From positions 2,108,001-2,172,000 of the forward strand of contig OZ244901.1 in assembly GCA_965221545.1 (NCBI GenBank): a stretch of DNA of 64,000 bases, in the 5' to 3' direction. The position numbers and the translations under genes were made by a program. This document shows, in pieces, positions 34,352 through 41,663 of this stretch; position 1 is the first letter of the stretch; every line of letters begins with the position of its first letter. The notes beneath the pieces are model-generated. The model ran no database searches. It was not told the DNA's origin and saw nothing but the letters and a program-made list of their open reading frames with translations. The DNA comes from JAJEFO01 sp022819605. GTDB taxonomy: Bacteria > Pseudomonadota > Alphaproteobacteria > Rhodobacterales > Rhodobacteraceae.

Positions 34352-35103
34352 TCGGGTGGGTTGCGGTTGCGGGTCTTGGACCGGGAGGCGACGCCCTGGT
34401 CACGCCCGAGGTCCACGCGGCGCTGGCTGAGGCGACCGACGTTGTCGGATATTTTCGCTATATCGACAGGGTTCCCGAGCGTGAGGGGCTGTGCCGGCAT
34501 GCGTCCGAGAACAGGGTGGAGGCCGAACGGTCGCGCCATGCCCTTGAACTTGCCGCAAAGGGCCGCCGGGTGATCGTGGTTTCGTCAGGCGATCCTGGCG
34601 TGTTCGCGATGGCGTCTGCAATTTTCGAGGCGATGGAGGCCGGGCCGGAATCTTGGCGGGAACTGGATGTCCGCGTTCTCCCCGGCATCACGGCAATGCT
34701 TGCCGCTGCCGCGCGGGTGGGCGCTCCGCTGGGCCATGACTTCTGCGCCGTCAACCTCTCTGACAACCTCAAGCCGTGGGCTCTGATCGAGAAGAGGCTG
34801 CGGCTCGCGGTCGAGGGCGATTTCGCCTGCGCCCTCTACAATCCTCGTTCCAAGGCCCGGCCTGACGGGTTTGCCCGCGTCCTGGAACTGCTGCGTGAAC
34901 TCTGCGAACCTGAGCGCCTCGTCATCTTTGCCCGGGCCGTGACGACATCGGACGAGACGGTCAGGACCGTTCCGTTGTCCGAAGCGAGTCCCGAGATGGC
35001 AGATATGCGGACTGTCGTGATCCTGGGATCGAGTCTTACCCGCAGGATCGATCGGGACGGACTTCCGCCGCTCGTCTACACTCCACGGTCGGTGACGGAA
35101 TGA
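34348..35103 (+). CDS. cobJ: Precorrin-3B C17-methyltransferase
   Basis: A 251-residue tetrapyrrole methylase that ring-contracts precorrin-3B to precorrin-4 with methylation at C-17. Motifs include VAGLGPGGDALVTPEV, VSSGDPGVFAMA, PGITAMLAAAARVGAPLGHDF and LYNPRSKARP, the last characteristic of CobJ. GTG 34348 overlaps the cobI stop. Its 3' end runs 28 bases into the oppositely oriented cobK. Confidence 0.95.
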   Translation: MIGWVAVAGLGPGGDALVTPEVHAALAEATDVVGYFRYIDRVPEREGLCRHASENRVEAERSRHALELAAKGRRVIVVSSGDPGVFAMASAIFEAMEAGPESWRELDVRVLPGITAMLAAAARVGAPLGHDFCAVNLSDNLKPWALIEKRLRLAVEGDFACALYNPRSKARPDGFARVLELLRELCEPERLVIFARAVTTSDETVRTVPLSEASPEMADMRTVVILGSSLTRRIDRDGLPPLVYTPRSVTE

Positions 35104-35831
35104 GCAATCCAGTCCAGAACCTCTTCAACGGTGCCGACTTCGAGTCGTTGCGGCGGGTCGGGCCGATCGATCATGAGTATCGGCAGGCCGAGTTTCCGGG
35201 CGGCATCGATCTTGGCGCGGGCGCCGTCGCCGCCGGCATTTCTGGATACCAGAAGATCGATCCTGTGCGTTTCCAGAAGGTTGCGCTCAGCCGCTTCTGC
35301 AAATGGCCCTCGATCAATGATGACATCATGATGTGGCAGCGCGGGGCGCTCCTTCGGGACGTCGACGAATCGCAAGAGATAGTGATGTTGCGGCGCGACC
35401 TTGAAGACCGGGACTTCCGTTCGCCCAATGGCAAGGAAAATGTGCTTGGGCGTTCCGCCAAGCGATCTGGCAGCCGCGACCGCGTCCGGCACTCGAGTCC
35501 AGCGATCTCCGGGACGGGGCGTCCAAGGCGGTCGTGCAAGCGCGATCAGGGGCACGCCAGCGGTTGCACAGGCCGCGGCCGCGTTCCGGCTCATCTGCGC
35601 GGCGAACGGGTTGGTGGCGTCGATCAGGTGCGTAACGGAATGGTCCTGGAGATAGTCCACCAAGCCAGTCGCGCCGCCAAATCCGCCGGTTCGAGTCGGC
35701 AGTGGCTGTGCTATGGGTTTCGCCACGCGGCCCGCGTAGGAGAACGTGGCACGCAGCCCCAAGGCGGCGACGTGCGTCGCAAGGGCGCTCGCCTCGGCGG
35801 AGCCGCCCAGGATCAGGAGATTTGGCGCCAT
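35076..35831 (-). CDS. cobK: Precorrin-6A reductase
   Basis: A 251-residue NADPH-dependent reductase on the opposite strand within the operon. The N-terminus NLLILGGSAEASALA is the nucleotide-binding motif of CobK/CbiJ, and THLIDATNPFAAQMSRNA and VSRNAGGDGARAKIDAAR are family blocks. Its 3' end overlaps cobJ by 28 bases in antisense. Its ATG (35831-35829) overlaps the ATG of cobL on the other strand by two bases, so any promoter or ribosome-binding site of cobK must lie inside the cobL coding sequence. No good Shine-Dalgarno is visible. Confidence 0.94.
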   Translation of the reverse strand: MAPNLLILGGSAEASALATHVAALGLRATFSYAGRVAKPIAQPLPTRTGGFGGATGLVDYLQDHSVTHLIDATNPFAAQMSRNAAAACATAGVPLIALARPPWTPRPGDRWTRVPDAVAAARSLGGTPKHIFLAIGRTEVPVFKVAPQHHYLLRFVDVPKERPALPHHDVIIDRGPFAEAAERNLLETHRIDLLVSRNAGGDGARAKIDAARKLGLPILMIDRPDPPQRLEVGTVEEVLDWIAHSVTDRGV

Positions 35832-37029
35832 GTCTGAAGCTCGCTGGCTGACGATCATCGGTCTTGGAGAGGATGGACCGGAGGGCTTGCCGCCTGCAAG
35901 TCTCGAAGCGCTGGACGCGGCGGAAGTGATCATGGGATCCGAACGCCATCTGTCTTTGATCGGGAGCAACGGTGCCGAACGAATCACCTGGCCGATCCCG
36001 TTCGAGGACGGATTGCCCTTGCTTGAAGGCCTTCGCGGTCGCAACGTGGCCGTGCTTGCGTCAGGGGATCCCTTCTGGTTCGGAGCGGGAAGCGTCATTG
36101 CCCGGCGCTTTGCGCCGGGCGAGTGGCGTGCCATTCCCGGTGCATCCGTGTTTTCGCTCGCGGCGGCGCGGTTGGGCTGGCCACTGGAGCGAGTGCCCTG
36201 CCTTGGACTCCACGCCGCCCCGTTCGCCCGGCTCAGGCCGCATCTGGCAACGGGACAGCGCGCGATCGCAACGATTCGTGACGGTGCCGCGGTCGACGAA
36301 CTGGCAGCCTATCTCAACGATCTCGGATTTGGCGAAACACGCATGCATGTCCTCGAAGCTCTGGGAGGCCCGCGCGAACGATGCCGTGAAGTCACTGCAG
36401 GTACATATGCACTCAAGAGCGTGTCCCATCCGGTCGCCGTGGCGATCGACGCGGCAGGCTCAAGCACGAGCCTGACGGTTGCCAGCGGGCAGCCCGATGA
36501 CGTCTTCGAAAGCGACGGGCAGATGACCAAGCGGCCCATCCGTGCGATCACGCTGTCTGCGCTCGCGCCTCGTCCGGGGGAAATGCTCTGGGACATCGGG
36601 TCGGGCTCCGGCTCAGTCGCGATCGAGTGGCTGATGGCGCATGTTTCGACTCAGGCGGTCGCCATAGAGATGAGCGCTGACCGCGCGGCGCAAATCGGGA
36701 GGAATGCAAATGCGCTTGGCCAGGACCGGCTCGTGGTGATCGAGGGTCAGGCCCCTGAATCGCTCAGTGGTCTTGAAGCCCCGGATGCCGTGTTCATCGG
36801 CGGCGGCCTGAACCGTGGTCTCCTTGACTGGGTCTGGGGCAACCTTGCTCCAGGCACGCGGGTCGTTGCCAATGCCGTGACCCTCGAGACGGGCGCGCTT
36901 CTGACCGAAGCGCAGGCCGAGTTAGGAGGCACGCTGACCAAGGTTGAACTGGCCGAAGCCGCCCCGGTCGGCCGTTTTCGGGGCTGGAAGGCGGCCTATC
37001 CGGTCGTCCAATGGAGCGTGATGCGATGA
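35830..37029 (+). CDS. cobL: Precorrin-6Y C5,15-methyltransferase (decarboxylating)
   Basis: A 399-residue fusion of two methyltransferases. The CbiE-like half (TIIGLGEDGPEGL, SGDPFWFGAGSVI) methylates C-5. The CbiT-like half (MLWDIGSGSGSVAIEWL, then DAVFIGGG) methylates C-15 with loss of the C-12 acetate carboxyl. ATG 35830 lies behind AGGAG in the divergent cobK sequence. The stop overlaps a 20-codon micro-ORF by ATGA. Confidence 0.95.
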   Translation: MSEARWLTIIGLGEDGPEGLPPASLEALDAAEVIMGSERHLSLIGSNGAERITWPIPFEDGLPLLEGLRGRNVAVLASGDPFWFGAGSVIARRFAPGEWRAIPGASVFSLAAARLGWPLERVPCLGLHAAPFARLRPHLATGQRAIATIRDGAAVDELAAYLNDLGFGETRMHVLEALGGPRERCREVTAGTYALKSVSHPVAVAIDAAGSSTSLTVASGQPDDVFESDGQMTKRPIRAITLSALAPRPGEMLWDIGSGSGSVAIEWLMAHVSTQAVAIEMSADRAAQIGRNANALGQDRLVVIEGQAPESLSGLEAPDAVFIGGGLNRGLLDWVWGNLAPGTRVVANAVTLETGALLTEAQAELGGTLTKVELAEAAPVGRFRGWKAAYPVVQWSVMR

Positions 37030-37088
37030 CAGTGCTTGTGTCCGCGGACCGATCCGCGATCGCGGGAGAAGAGGGGCGCTGTCCATGA
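37026..37088 (+). CDS. 20-codon micro-ORF exactly bridging cobL and cobM
   Basis: ATG 37026 overlaps the cobL stop by four bases, and the TGA at 37086-37088 overlaps the cobM ATG by four bases. The product MTVLVSADRSAIAGEEGRCP has no recognisable motif. Its function may be to keep ribosomes moving between cobL and cobM. It could also be what remains of a deleted cobE-like gene, which occupies this place in some relatives. It could also be chance. Confidence 0.4.
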   Translation: MTVLVSADRSAIAGEEGRCP

Positions 37089-37876
37089 CGGTGCATTTCA
37101 TAGGAGCCGGGCCTGGGGCCGCAGACCTGATCACGCTGCGTGGTCGTGATCTTATCGCCTCCTGTCCGGTGTGCATCTACGCGGGCTCGCTTGTGCCGGA
37201 GGAGATCCTATCGCATTGCCCGGAAGGCGCGAGGATTGTGAATTCCGCACCCCTTGATCTCGATGCAATCATCGCCGAGTGCCGTGCTGCACATGATGCC
37301 GGACAGGATGTGGCACGCCTTCATTCCGGCGACCCTTCGGTCTGGTCCGCCATGGACGAGCAGATGGAGAGGCTCAGGGACGCGGGAATTCCTGTGTCGA
37401 TCACTCCCGGCGTGCCGGCATTCGCTGCGGCGGCGGCCGCGCTTGGGGTTGAGCTGACCATGCCGGGAGTTGCTCAGTCAGTCGTCCTGACTCGCACGTC
37501 CGGGCGCGCATCCGCCATGCCCGAGCGCGAGACGCTCGCGGGATTCGCGGCAACGGGCGCGACGCTGGCCATCCACCTTTCGATTCACCGGCTTTCGGAA
37601 ATCGTGGCGGAACTGCTGCCCTTCTACGGTGCGGACTGTCCTGTGGCTGTGGTATTTCGGGCGAGCTGGCCCGACGAGAGAATCGTCCGCGGCACGCTCG
37701 CCACCATCGTGGAAGAAATGGATGGGGGAATCGCCCGGACTGCACTGATTCTGGTCGGCACGGTACTGGACGGCGAGTCTAGGGGGCGGAGTGCGCTTTA
37801 CTCGCCTGACTACGATCGGCGTTACAGGCCCCGCGTGGCTACAGAATCGCAATCAGGCTCGATTGATCAGAACTAG
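37085..37876 (+). CDS. cobM: Precorrin-4 C11-methyltransferase
   Basis: A 263-residue tetrapyrrole methylase acting at C-11. The motifs VHFIGAGPGAADLITLRG, CIYAGSLVPEEIL, RLHSGDPSVWSAMDEQM and PGVPAFAAAAAALG are typical of CobM/CbiF. It is the last cob gene before the interruption, about 8.7 kb ahead of cobB. Confidence 0.95.
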   Translation: MTVHFIGAGPGAADLITLRGRDLIASCPVCIYAGSLVPEEILSHCPEGARIVNSAPLDLDAIIAECRAAHDAGQDVARLHSGDPSVWSAMDEQMERLRDAGIPVSITPGVPAFAAAAAALGVELTMPGVAQSVVLTRTSGRASAMPERETLAGFAATGATLAIHLSIHRLSEIVAELLPFYGADCPVAVVFRASWPDERIVRGTLATIVEEMDGGIARTALILVGTVLDGESRGRSALYSPDYDRRYRPRVATESQSGSIDQN

Positions 37877-38135
37877 ACCGGATCGCTGGCCAATTCCAAG
37901 ATTGAAGCGCCGCCCGGCACCAGACGCGGCAGGAGATGCCCGAAGTTGCGAAGAGACACTGATGGATGTCCTCGGAGCAATCCCTCTGAAATCAGCTGCA
38001 TGAGACAATGCTCAAATCGAGACTGAAAGTGGGATGAAACCCATGCAAAACGGATGAATATTCAAGTCCGTGTGGTGGGTGACTTGCCCTTCTTGGGATA
38101 GACCCTGTGAAGGTCGTTCCCTGTCACGCCTCTCG

Positions 38136-39164
38136 TCACTCCGGCCTGATGCCGTACTTGCCCTCGAGTCCGGCCAGAAGGTAGGCGAGCTCCGGCGCAC
38201 ACGTGAACGCATTGACCAAGCGTTGCCAGCTCAGGCGACGGATCAAGCCCGGTATCCGGCACGCGCTGATTGCGGACTCGTACTGGCGCCCGGCTACGCC
38301 GTCGGCGGCGAACTCCGGGTTGCGCGCGTCGTATACGACCAGGACGTGTCCCGAGTCCGGGTCGAATCCGCGCTCGGACACCGTCGCCGCCAGAGCGTTG
38401 CGTGCGAGCTGATAGACCTCGGAGAACGGACAGGGCCAGAGGTCGCCGTCGGCGGCCCAGTCGAACAGGTGTGGCAGGTAGGTCCAGTAGCGAACACCGA
38501 TTTCGGTCAGGGCGCAGCGCTCGCTCCGTCCACGTTGAACGTGGTATTTCCCGTCGCAGTGCTGCTCGGCGTAGCTCGGAGCGCCGGGACGCAACTGCGG
38601 CCGCGAGCAGACGCCGAACTTGCGTTCCGTGAGCTTGCATTCGACGGCGACGCGCCTGGAATGTGCGTCGAGAAGCACGTCGACGCTCGTGCGCCGCGGC
38701 TCGCCAAGGCTGCGCACTTCGTGCTCGAGGACGAGTGAGGCGCTGCGCGCATCTTCGAGAAACGCCGGTCGACCGCACTCGGCGATGACGCCTTCGAGCA
38801 AATCAAGGCGACCGAAGCAGTCAAGCGCTGCGAACACGCTCTGGGTCAATGCCTGCGAGCTCTTGAAGCTGCGGAACCACTGATGACGTGCCTTTCTCGG
38901 AATGGCGGACATGATTCCCGAGGCCTTGGTCGGGTCCGATGGAACGAGCAGAGACCTAGATGCCGATTCGGCCCGGAGGACAGGAGGACGTCCGTTTCCG
39001 GGACCGTCATCGAGTTCGCCCGCGTGGTATCGATCTGCCCAGCCCCAAAGATGTCCAAGGAGAACATTGTCGTACCCGGCGGCGGCGTCCACTGCGCCGG
39101 CGGCGCCTCGGGGCGGTGCCGGTTCGGGAACAGGCTCACCGTCCGGGCAGATCCGTTGCATCAC
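38136..39164 (-). CDS. Putative restriction-type nuclease of the PD-(D/E)XK fold
   Basis: A 342-residue protein of a family often annotated as putative restriction endonuclease (PGN_0703-like). A nuclease core is visible as TSVDVLLDAHSRRVAVECKL, that is D followed by ECK, and the N-terminal half has the block GHLWGWADRYHAGELDDGPG. The start GTG 39164 (or ATG 39161) overlaps the truncated ATPase upstream by 29 bases. Neighbouring vapBC and insertion elements place it in a genomic island. Substrate and role, for example phage defence, are not known. Confidence 0.65.
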   Translation of the reverse strand: MMQRICPDGEPVPEPAPPRGAAGAVDAAAGYDNVLLGHLWGWADRYHAGELDDGPGNGRPPVLRAESASRSLLVPSDPTKASGIMSAIPRKARHQWFRSFKSSQALTQSVFAALDCFGRLDLLEGVIAECGRPAFLEDARSASLVLEHEVRSLGEPRRTSVDVLLDAHSRRVAVECKLTERKFGVCSRPQLRPGAPSYAEQHCDGKYHVQRGRSERCALTEIGVRYWTYLPHLFDWAADGDLWPCPFSEVYQLARNALAATVSERGFDPDSGHVLVVYDARNPEFAADGVAGRQYESAISACRIPGLIRRLSWQRLVNAFTCAPELAYLLAGLEGKYGIRPE

Positions 39165-39690
39165 CTTCTCTCGAGTTTTCTTTTGCCGAGTAGAATTCGC
39201 ATTTTTGGCGGCGCCGATCTAGAGCGAAGCGACCAATGCCTTTTGCGCCGGTTAGAATGCGACCCCCATCAGACTTTGCCCCGACTTCCTTTGAATCGGT
39301 TCCGATGACCATCCAGGAGTCTTCGATGGTCGGCGGCGACATGACGTTGCCATTGTCGACAACCCAAAGATCGATCAACTCGTCCAGCCCTTTGGTGAGC
39401 GAAACCGTGTCGTCGTCGTCAAGACATTCAACGAGCTCGAGTGTGCCATCGTTGTCAGAACAGTACCTTTGGGCTTCTTTGAGTGCCGCCGACAAACTTA
39501 CAAAGTCCTGCAAGCTCAGAGCTTTGGGAACACCAGTGTAGCGGCGCAAAAGGAATGTCGCGCAAGCGCCCGCATCCTTGTCAAACGCGTCATTGACAAG
39601 CTCTGTCGCTGCGCCTTGCGACGTCGCGACGATTTCACGGCCAATGAAGCGAGCGTCCCTAACGGAAACCTTGAACGGAACTTTCTTCAC
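39136..39690 (-). pseudogene. Truncated GHKL-ATPase gene, N-terminal part only
   Basis: 184 residues resembling the first part of a large HATPase/Hsp90-like protein: N-box ATELVNDAFDKDA, Asp motif VVDNGNVMS and the glycine loop GAKGIGRFALDR. Full proteins of this type run several hundred residues further. Here the frame stops soon after the glycine loop and the next gene begins immediately, so a deletion has probably removed the rest. The ATG overlaps the vapC stop by four bases. Confidence 0.65.
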
Positions 39691-40091
39691 GACACTGTCC
39701 AGTCTTCCAGCCGAAGATCAGGTACACGTTCGAATTCTCGGACGTTGTTGCTTATGAGAATGAGATCACGGGCTCTTGCCTGTCCGGCGATCAACACATC
39801 GTAGGGACCGATTGGGCTCCCCGACCTCTTTAGCTCTGCCCTAACCTCACCGGCCTGGCGAGAGTCTTCCTCGTCAAAGGTTAGAACAACGAAGTCTCTC
39901 AAAAGCAGTCTGATTGTCTCAAGATTAAACGAGACCTTCTGGCTCTTGTAAGCACCAAAGTAGAGTTCGTGCGATACTATCGCGGGAATACCGATCTCGC
40001 CCTCAGAGCAGTCCAGCAAGCGACCGATCAGAGCCTCGGACTTCTGTCCGAGCAGTGATATGACAGCATTCGTATCAAGCAAGAACCGCAT
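39687..40091 (-). CDS. vapC: PIN-domain toxin VapC
   Basis: A 134-residue PIN ribonuclease beginning MRFLLDTNAVISLL, with later acidic residues in VSHELYFGA and PYDVLIAGQARARDLIL and the closing ISNNVREFERVPDL. It is a complete VapC of normal length. It shares one base with the vapB stop and overlaps the ATPase fragment by ATGA. Confidence 0.92.
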   Translation of the reverse strand: MRFLLDTNAVISLLGQKSEALIGRLLDCSEGEIGIPAIVSHELYFGAYKSQKVSFNLETIRLLLRDFVVLTFDEEDSRQAGEVRAELKRSGSPIGPYDVLIAGQARARDLILISNNVREFERVPDLRLEDWTVS

Positions 40092-40351
40092 CAGTTGAAG
40101 GCCTTGTCCAGATCGGCTCGATCTCTTTCAGCAGGCTGCTCTCGCCCTTCCTTCATGAAGTCGTCGCTCACACCACGCTTCAGAGCGGACCTTAGCGAAC
40201 TCCAACCACGATTGCTTTCCGGATGTGGGCGAAGAATGATCGCGTCTCCCTCTCGTGAAACTTCAACTTCACCAACGCTAAAGCGAAACTCCTTCGGCAG
40301 ACGGACTGCCTGAGAGTTTCCGGACTTAAAGACTTTTGCTACCTGAGACAT
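40091..40351 (-). CDS. vapB: AbrB-fold antitoxin VapB
   Basis: An 86-residue antitoxin with a SpoVT/AbrB swapped-hairpin DNA-binding domain (MSQVAKVFKSGNSQAVRLPK, then VEVSREGDAIILRP) and a C-terminal tail that would bind VapC. The start ATG 40351 has GAGGT upstream, and an upstream extension of 52 residues covers the operator and is rejected. Two GTATATAC palindromes directly upstream fit autoregulation. Confidence 0.93.
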   Translation of the reverse strand: MSQVAKVFKSGNSQAVRLPKEFRFSVGEVEVSREGDAIILRPHPESNRGWSSLRSALKRGVSDDFMKEGREQPAERDRADLDKAFN

Positions 40352-40367
40352 GTTGACCTCACGAGAT

Positions 40368-40389
40368 GTATATACTACAATGTATATAC
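40368..40389. promoter_or_regulatory. Twin GTATATAC operator upstream of vapB
   Basis: The self-complementary octamer GTATATAC occurs at 40368-40375 and 40382-40389, 6 bases apart (14-base period), starting 17 bases before the vapB start. This is the expected layout for cooperative binding of VapBC to its own promoter. Confidence 0.65.
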
Positions 40390-40614
40390 GCTCTCCGTTC
40401 GGGATTGTAAAGTGATGTTGGTAGAGCGTGTCTGGTGCAGTTAGAGAAATGTCCGGCATTCCCGAAGTAGTTCGCGCACTGTCGCGGTTCAAATGTTGCG
40501 CCCGCAATTATGTTGCGCTGCCGTGATAGGGTCTTGTCCTGAAGGCATTCCGGCCGATTTTCCGCAACTTAGCATTTTGCAACATGTCATTGGCAAGTGA
40601 ATTTCCCACAATTC

Positions 40615-40642
40615 TGGCAAATGAAAATGCAACAGTTTTGGC
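40615..40642 (+). repeat. IS21 left inverted repeat
   Basis: TGGCAAATGAAAATGCAACA followed by GTTTTGGC is the reverse complement, with one mismatch, of the repeat at 45204-45231. A weaker second copy of the repeat lies just outside (around 40590-40612), as is usual for IS21 ends. Confidence 0.88.
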
Positions 40643-40739
40643 GCGAGTTCTTTCCCCCAGGCAGGGTGCCTGGGTGCTGGATCCGGCAGGGCTTTGAGCA
40701 ACCGGCCCGCACCGAAGCCGTCCCTGGCGTTGTCGCCGA

Positions 40740-41205
40740 TCATGATCCGTCCTTCCTGCGGCGCCGGTCCGGTCCGGAACGCATCAGGTTCTGGTGATCC
40801 CGCATCCTGTAGCTGTTCCCCCGTATGTTGACGATGTGGCAGTGATGGACCAGCCGGTCGATCAGGGCTGCAGCCATGACCTCGTCGCCGAGCACGCGGC
40901 CCCATTCCTCGAAGCCCTTGTTCGACGTCAGAACCGTCGACGCTCTTTCGTGCCGGGCGTTGACGAGCTGGAAGAACAGCACGGCACCGTCCTGGCTGAC
41001 CGGCAGGTAGCCGATTTCGTCGACCACCAGGAGGGCCGGATGCGTCAGCACGCGCAGCCGGCGGGACAGGTTGCCGGCAGCCTTGGCGTCGGTGAGGGAC
41101 TCGATCAGCCCGGCGAGCGTGCCGTAGTAGACGCGCCGGCCGGCTTCGGCTGCCGCGATCGCGAGGCTTATGGCCAGGTGGGTCTTCCCGACCCCGGGCG
41201 AGCCA
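40740..41205 (-). pseudogene. istB: istB C-terminal fragment (ATPase helper of IS21)
   Basis: From 41205 down, the frame reads SPGVGKTHLAISLAIAAAEA (end of Walker A), then LLVVDEIGYLPVSQDGA (Walker B) and the C-terminal AAA block DEVMAAALIDRLVHHCHIVN. This is the C-terminal two thirds of IstB. The missing N-terminus is found at 43763-44119, past the inserted element. The open frame continues upstream into the inserted DNA, which is not homologous. Confidence 0.85.
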
Positions 41206-41210
41206 GCGTT

Positions 41211-41241
41211 ACAATGCCCATTGTCAGCCTGTTCGGCTGAC
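41211..41241. repeat. Two adjoining inverted repeats at the left end of the inserted element
   Basis: ACAATG-CC-CATTGT at 41211-41224 and GTCAGCC-TGTTC-GGCTGAC at 41223-41241 are both perfect. Sitting at the element end, they may be recombinase-binding sites of the attachment site. Confidence 0.45.
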
Positions 41242-41272
41242 GATCCACTATCGTTTCCATCCGTGTTTCGAC

Positions 41273-41647
41273 ATGCAGGTCGAGCTGATCTCCCGCCGTC
41301 CTTCGCCGAGCGGGGCCAATCTCTGCATCCGCCTGCCTGACGGGCGCCCGTTGACCATCGGGGAATGGATGACCCGCCCGGAAGCCCGGATGCTCGCAGT
41401 CCGGACTGCTCCGAGGCTTTCGAGAACCGCCCTGTCGGAACTGCGAAGGGTTCTCGATAACTTCCTGCAATCTGCAACGGCTGACGGAAGGAATCGGCAT
41501 GAGACGACCAGGAAAGATCCGGCAAAGGGAACTGTTCGATCCGGACGGGCCGGAACGGGTTCTGGACCAGGAGAGGCGGCAGGAGCTGCTGTTGCTGCTG
41601 GCCAGGCTTCTCAGGCAGGCGGCGACACGGAGAGGAGAGAGTCATGA
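41273..41647 (+). CDS. Small ORF at the start of the recombinase element
   Basis: A 124-codon frame. Its first 70 or so residues look protein-like (GANLCIRLPDGRPLTIGEWM, then LSELRRVLDNFL). The rest is Gly/Ala-rich and overlaps another ORF with better features, so either the true gene ends earlier or the tail is accidental. No known function. Confidence 0.4.
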   Translation: MQVELISRRPSPSGANLCIRLPDGRPLTIGEWMTRPEARMLAVRTAPRLSRTALSELRRVLDNFLQSATADGRNRHETTRKDPAKGTVRSGRAGTGSGPGEAAGAAVAAGQASQAGGDTERRES

Positions 41648-41663
41648 ACCGGATCACGCCTGA
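41499..41663 (+). CDS. Small accessory ORF directly before the recombinase
   Basis: 54 residues from ATG 41499, which has AAGGA seven bases upstream. The product starts MRRPGKIRQRELFDPDGPER and ends in a Leu-rich helix (ELLLLLARLLRQAATRRGES). It overlaps the recombinase start by 20 bases. Position and helix-forming sequence suggest a recombinase-associated small protein, function unknown. Confidence 0.55.
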   Translation: MRRPGKIRQRELFDPDGPERVLDQERRQELLLLLARLLRQAATRRGESHEPDHA

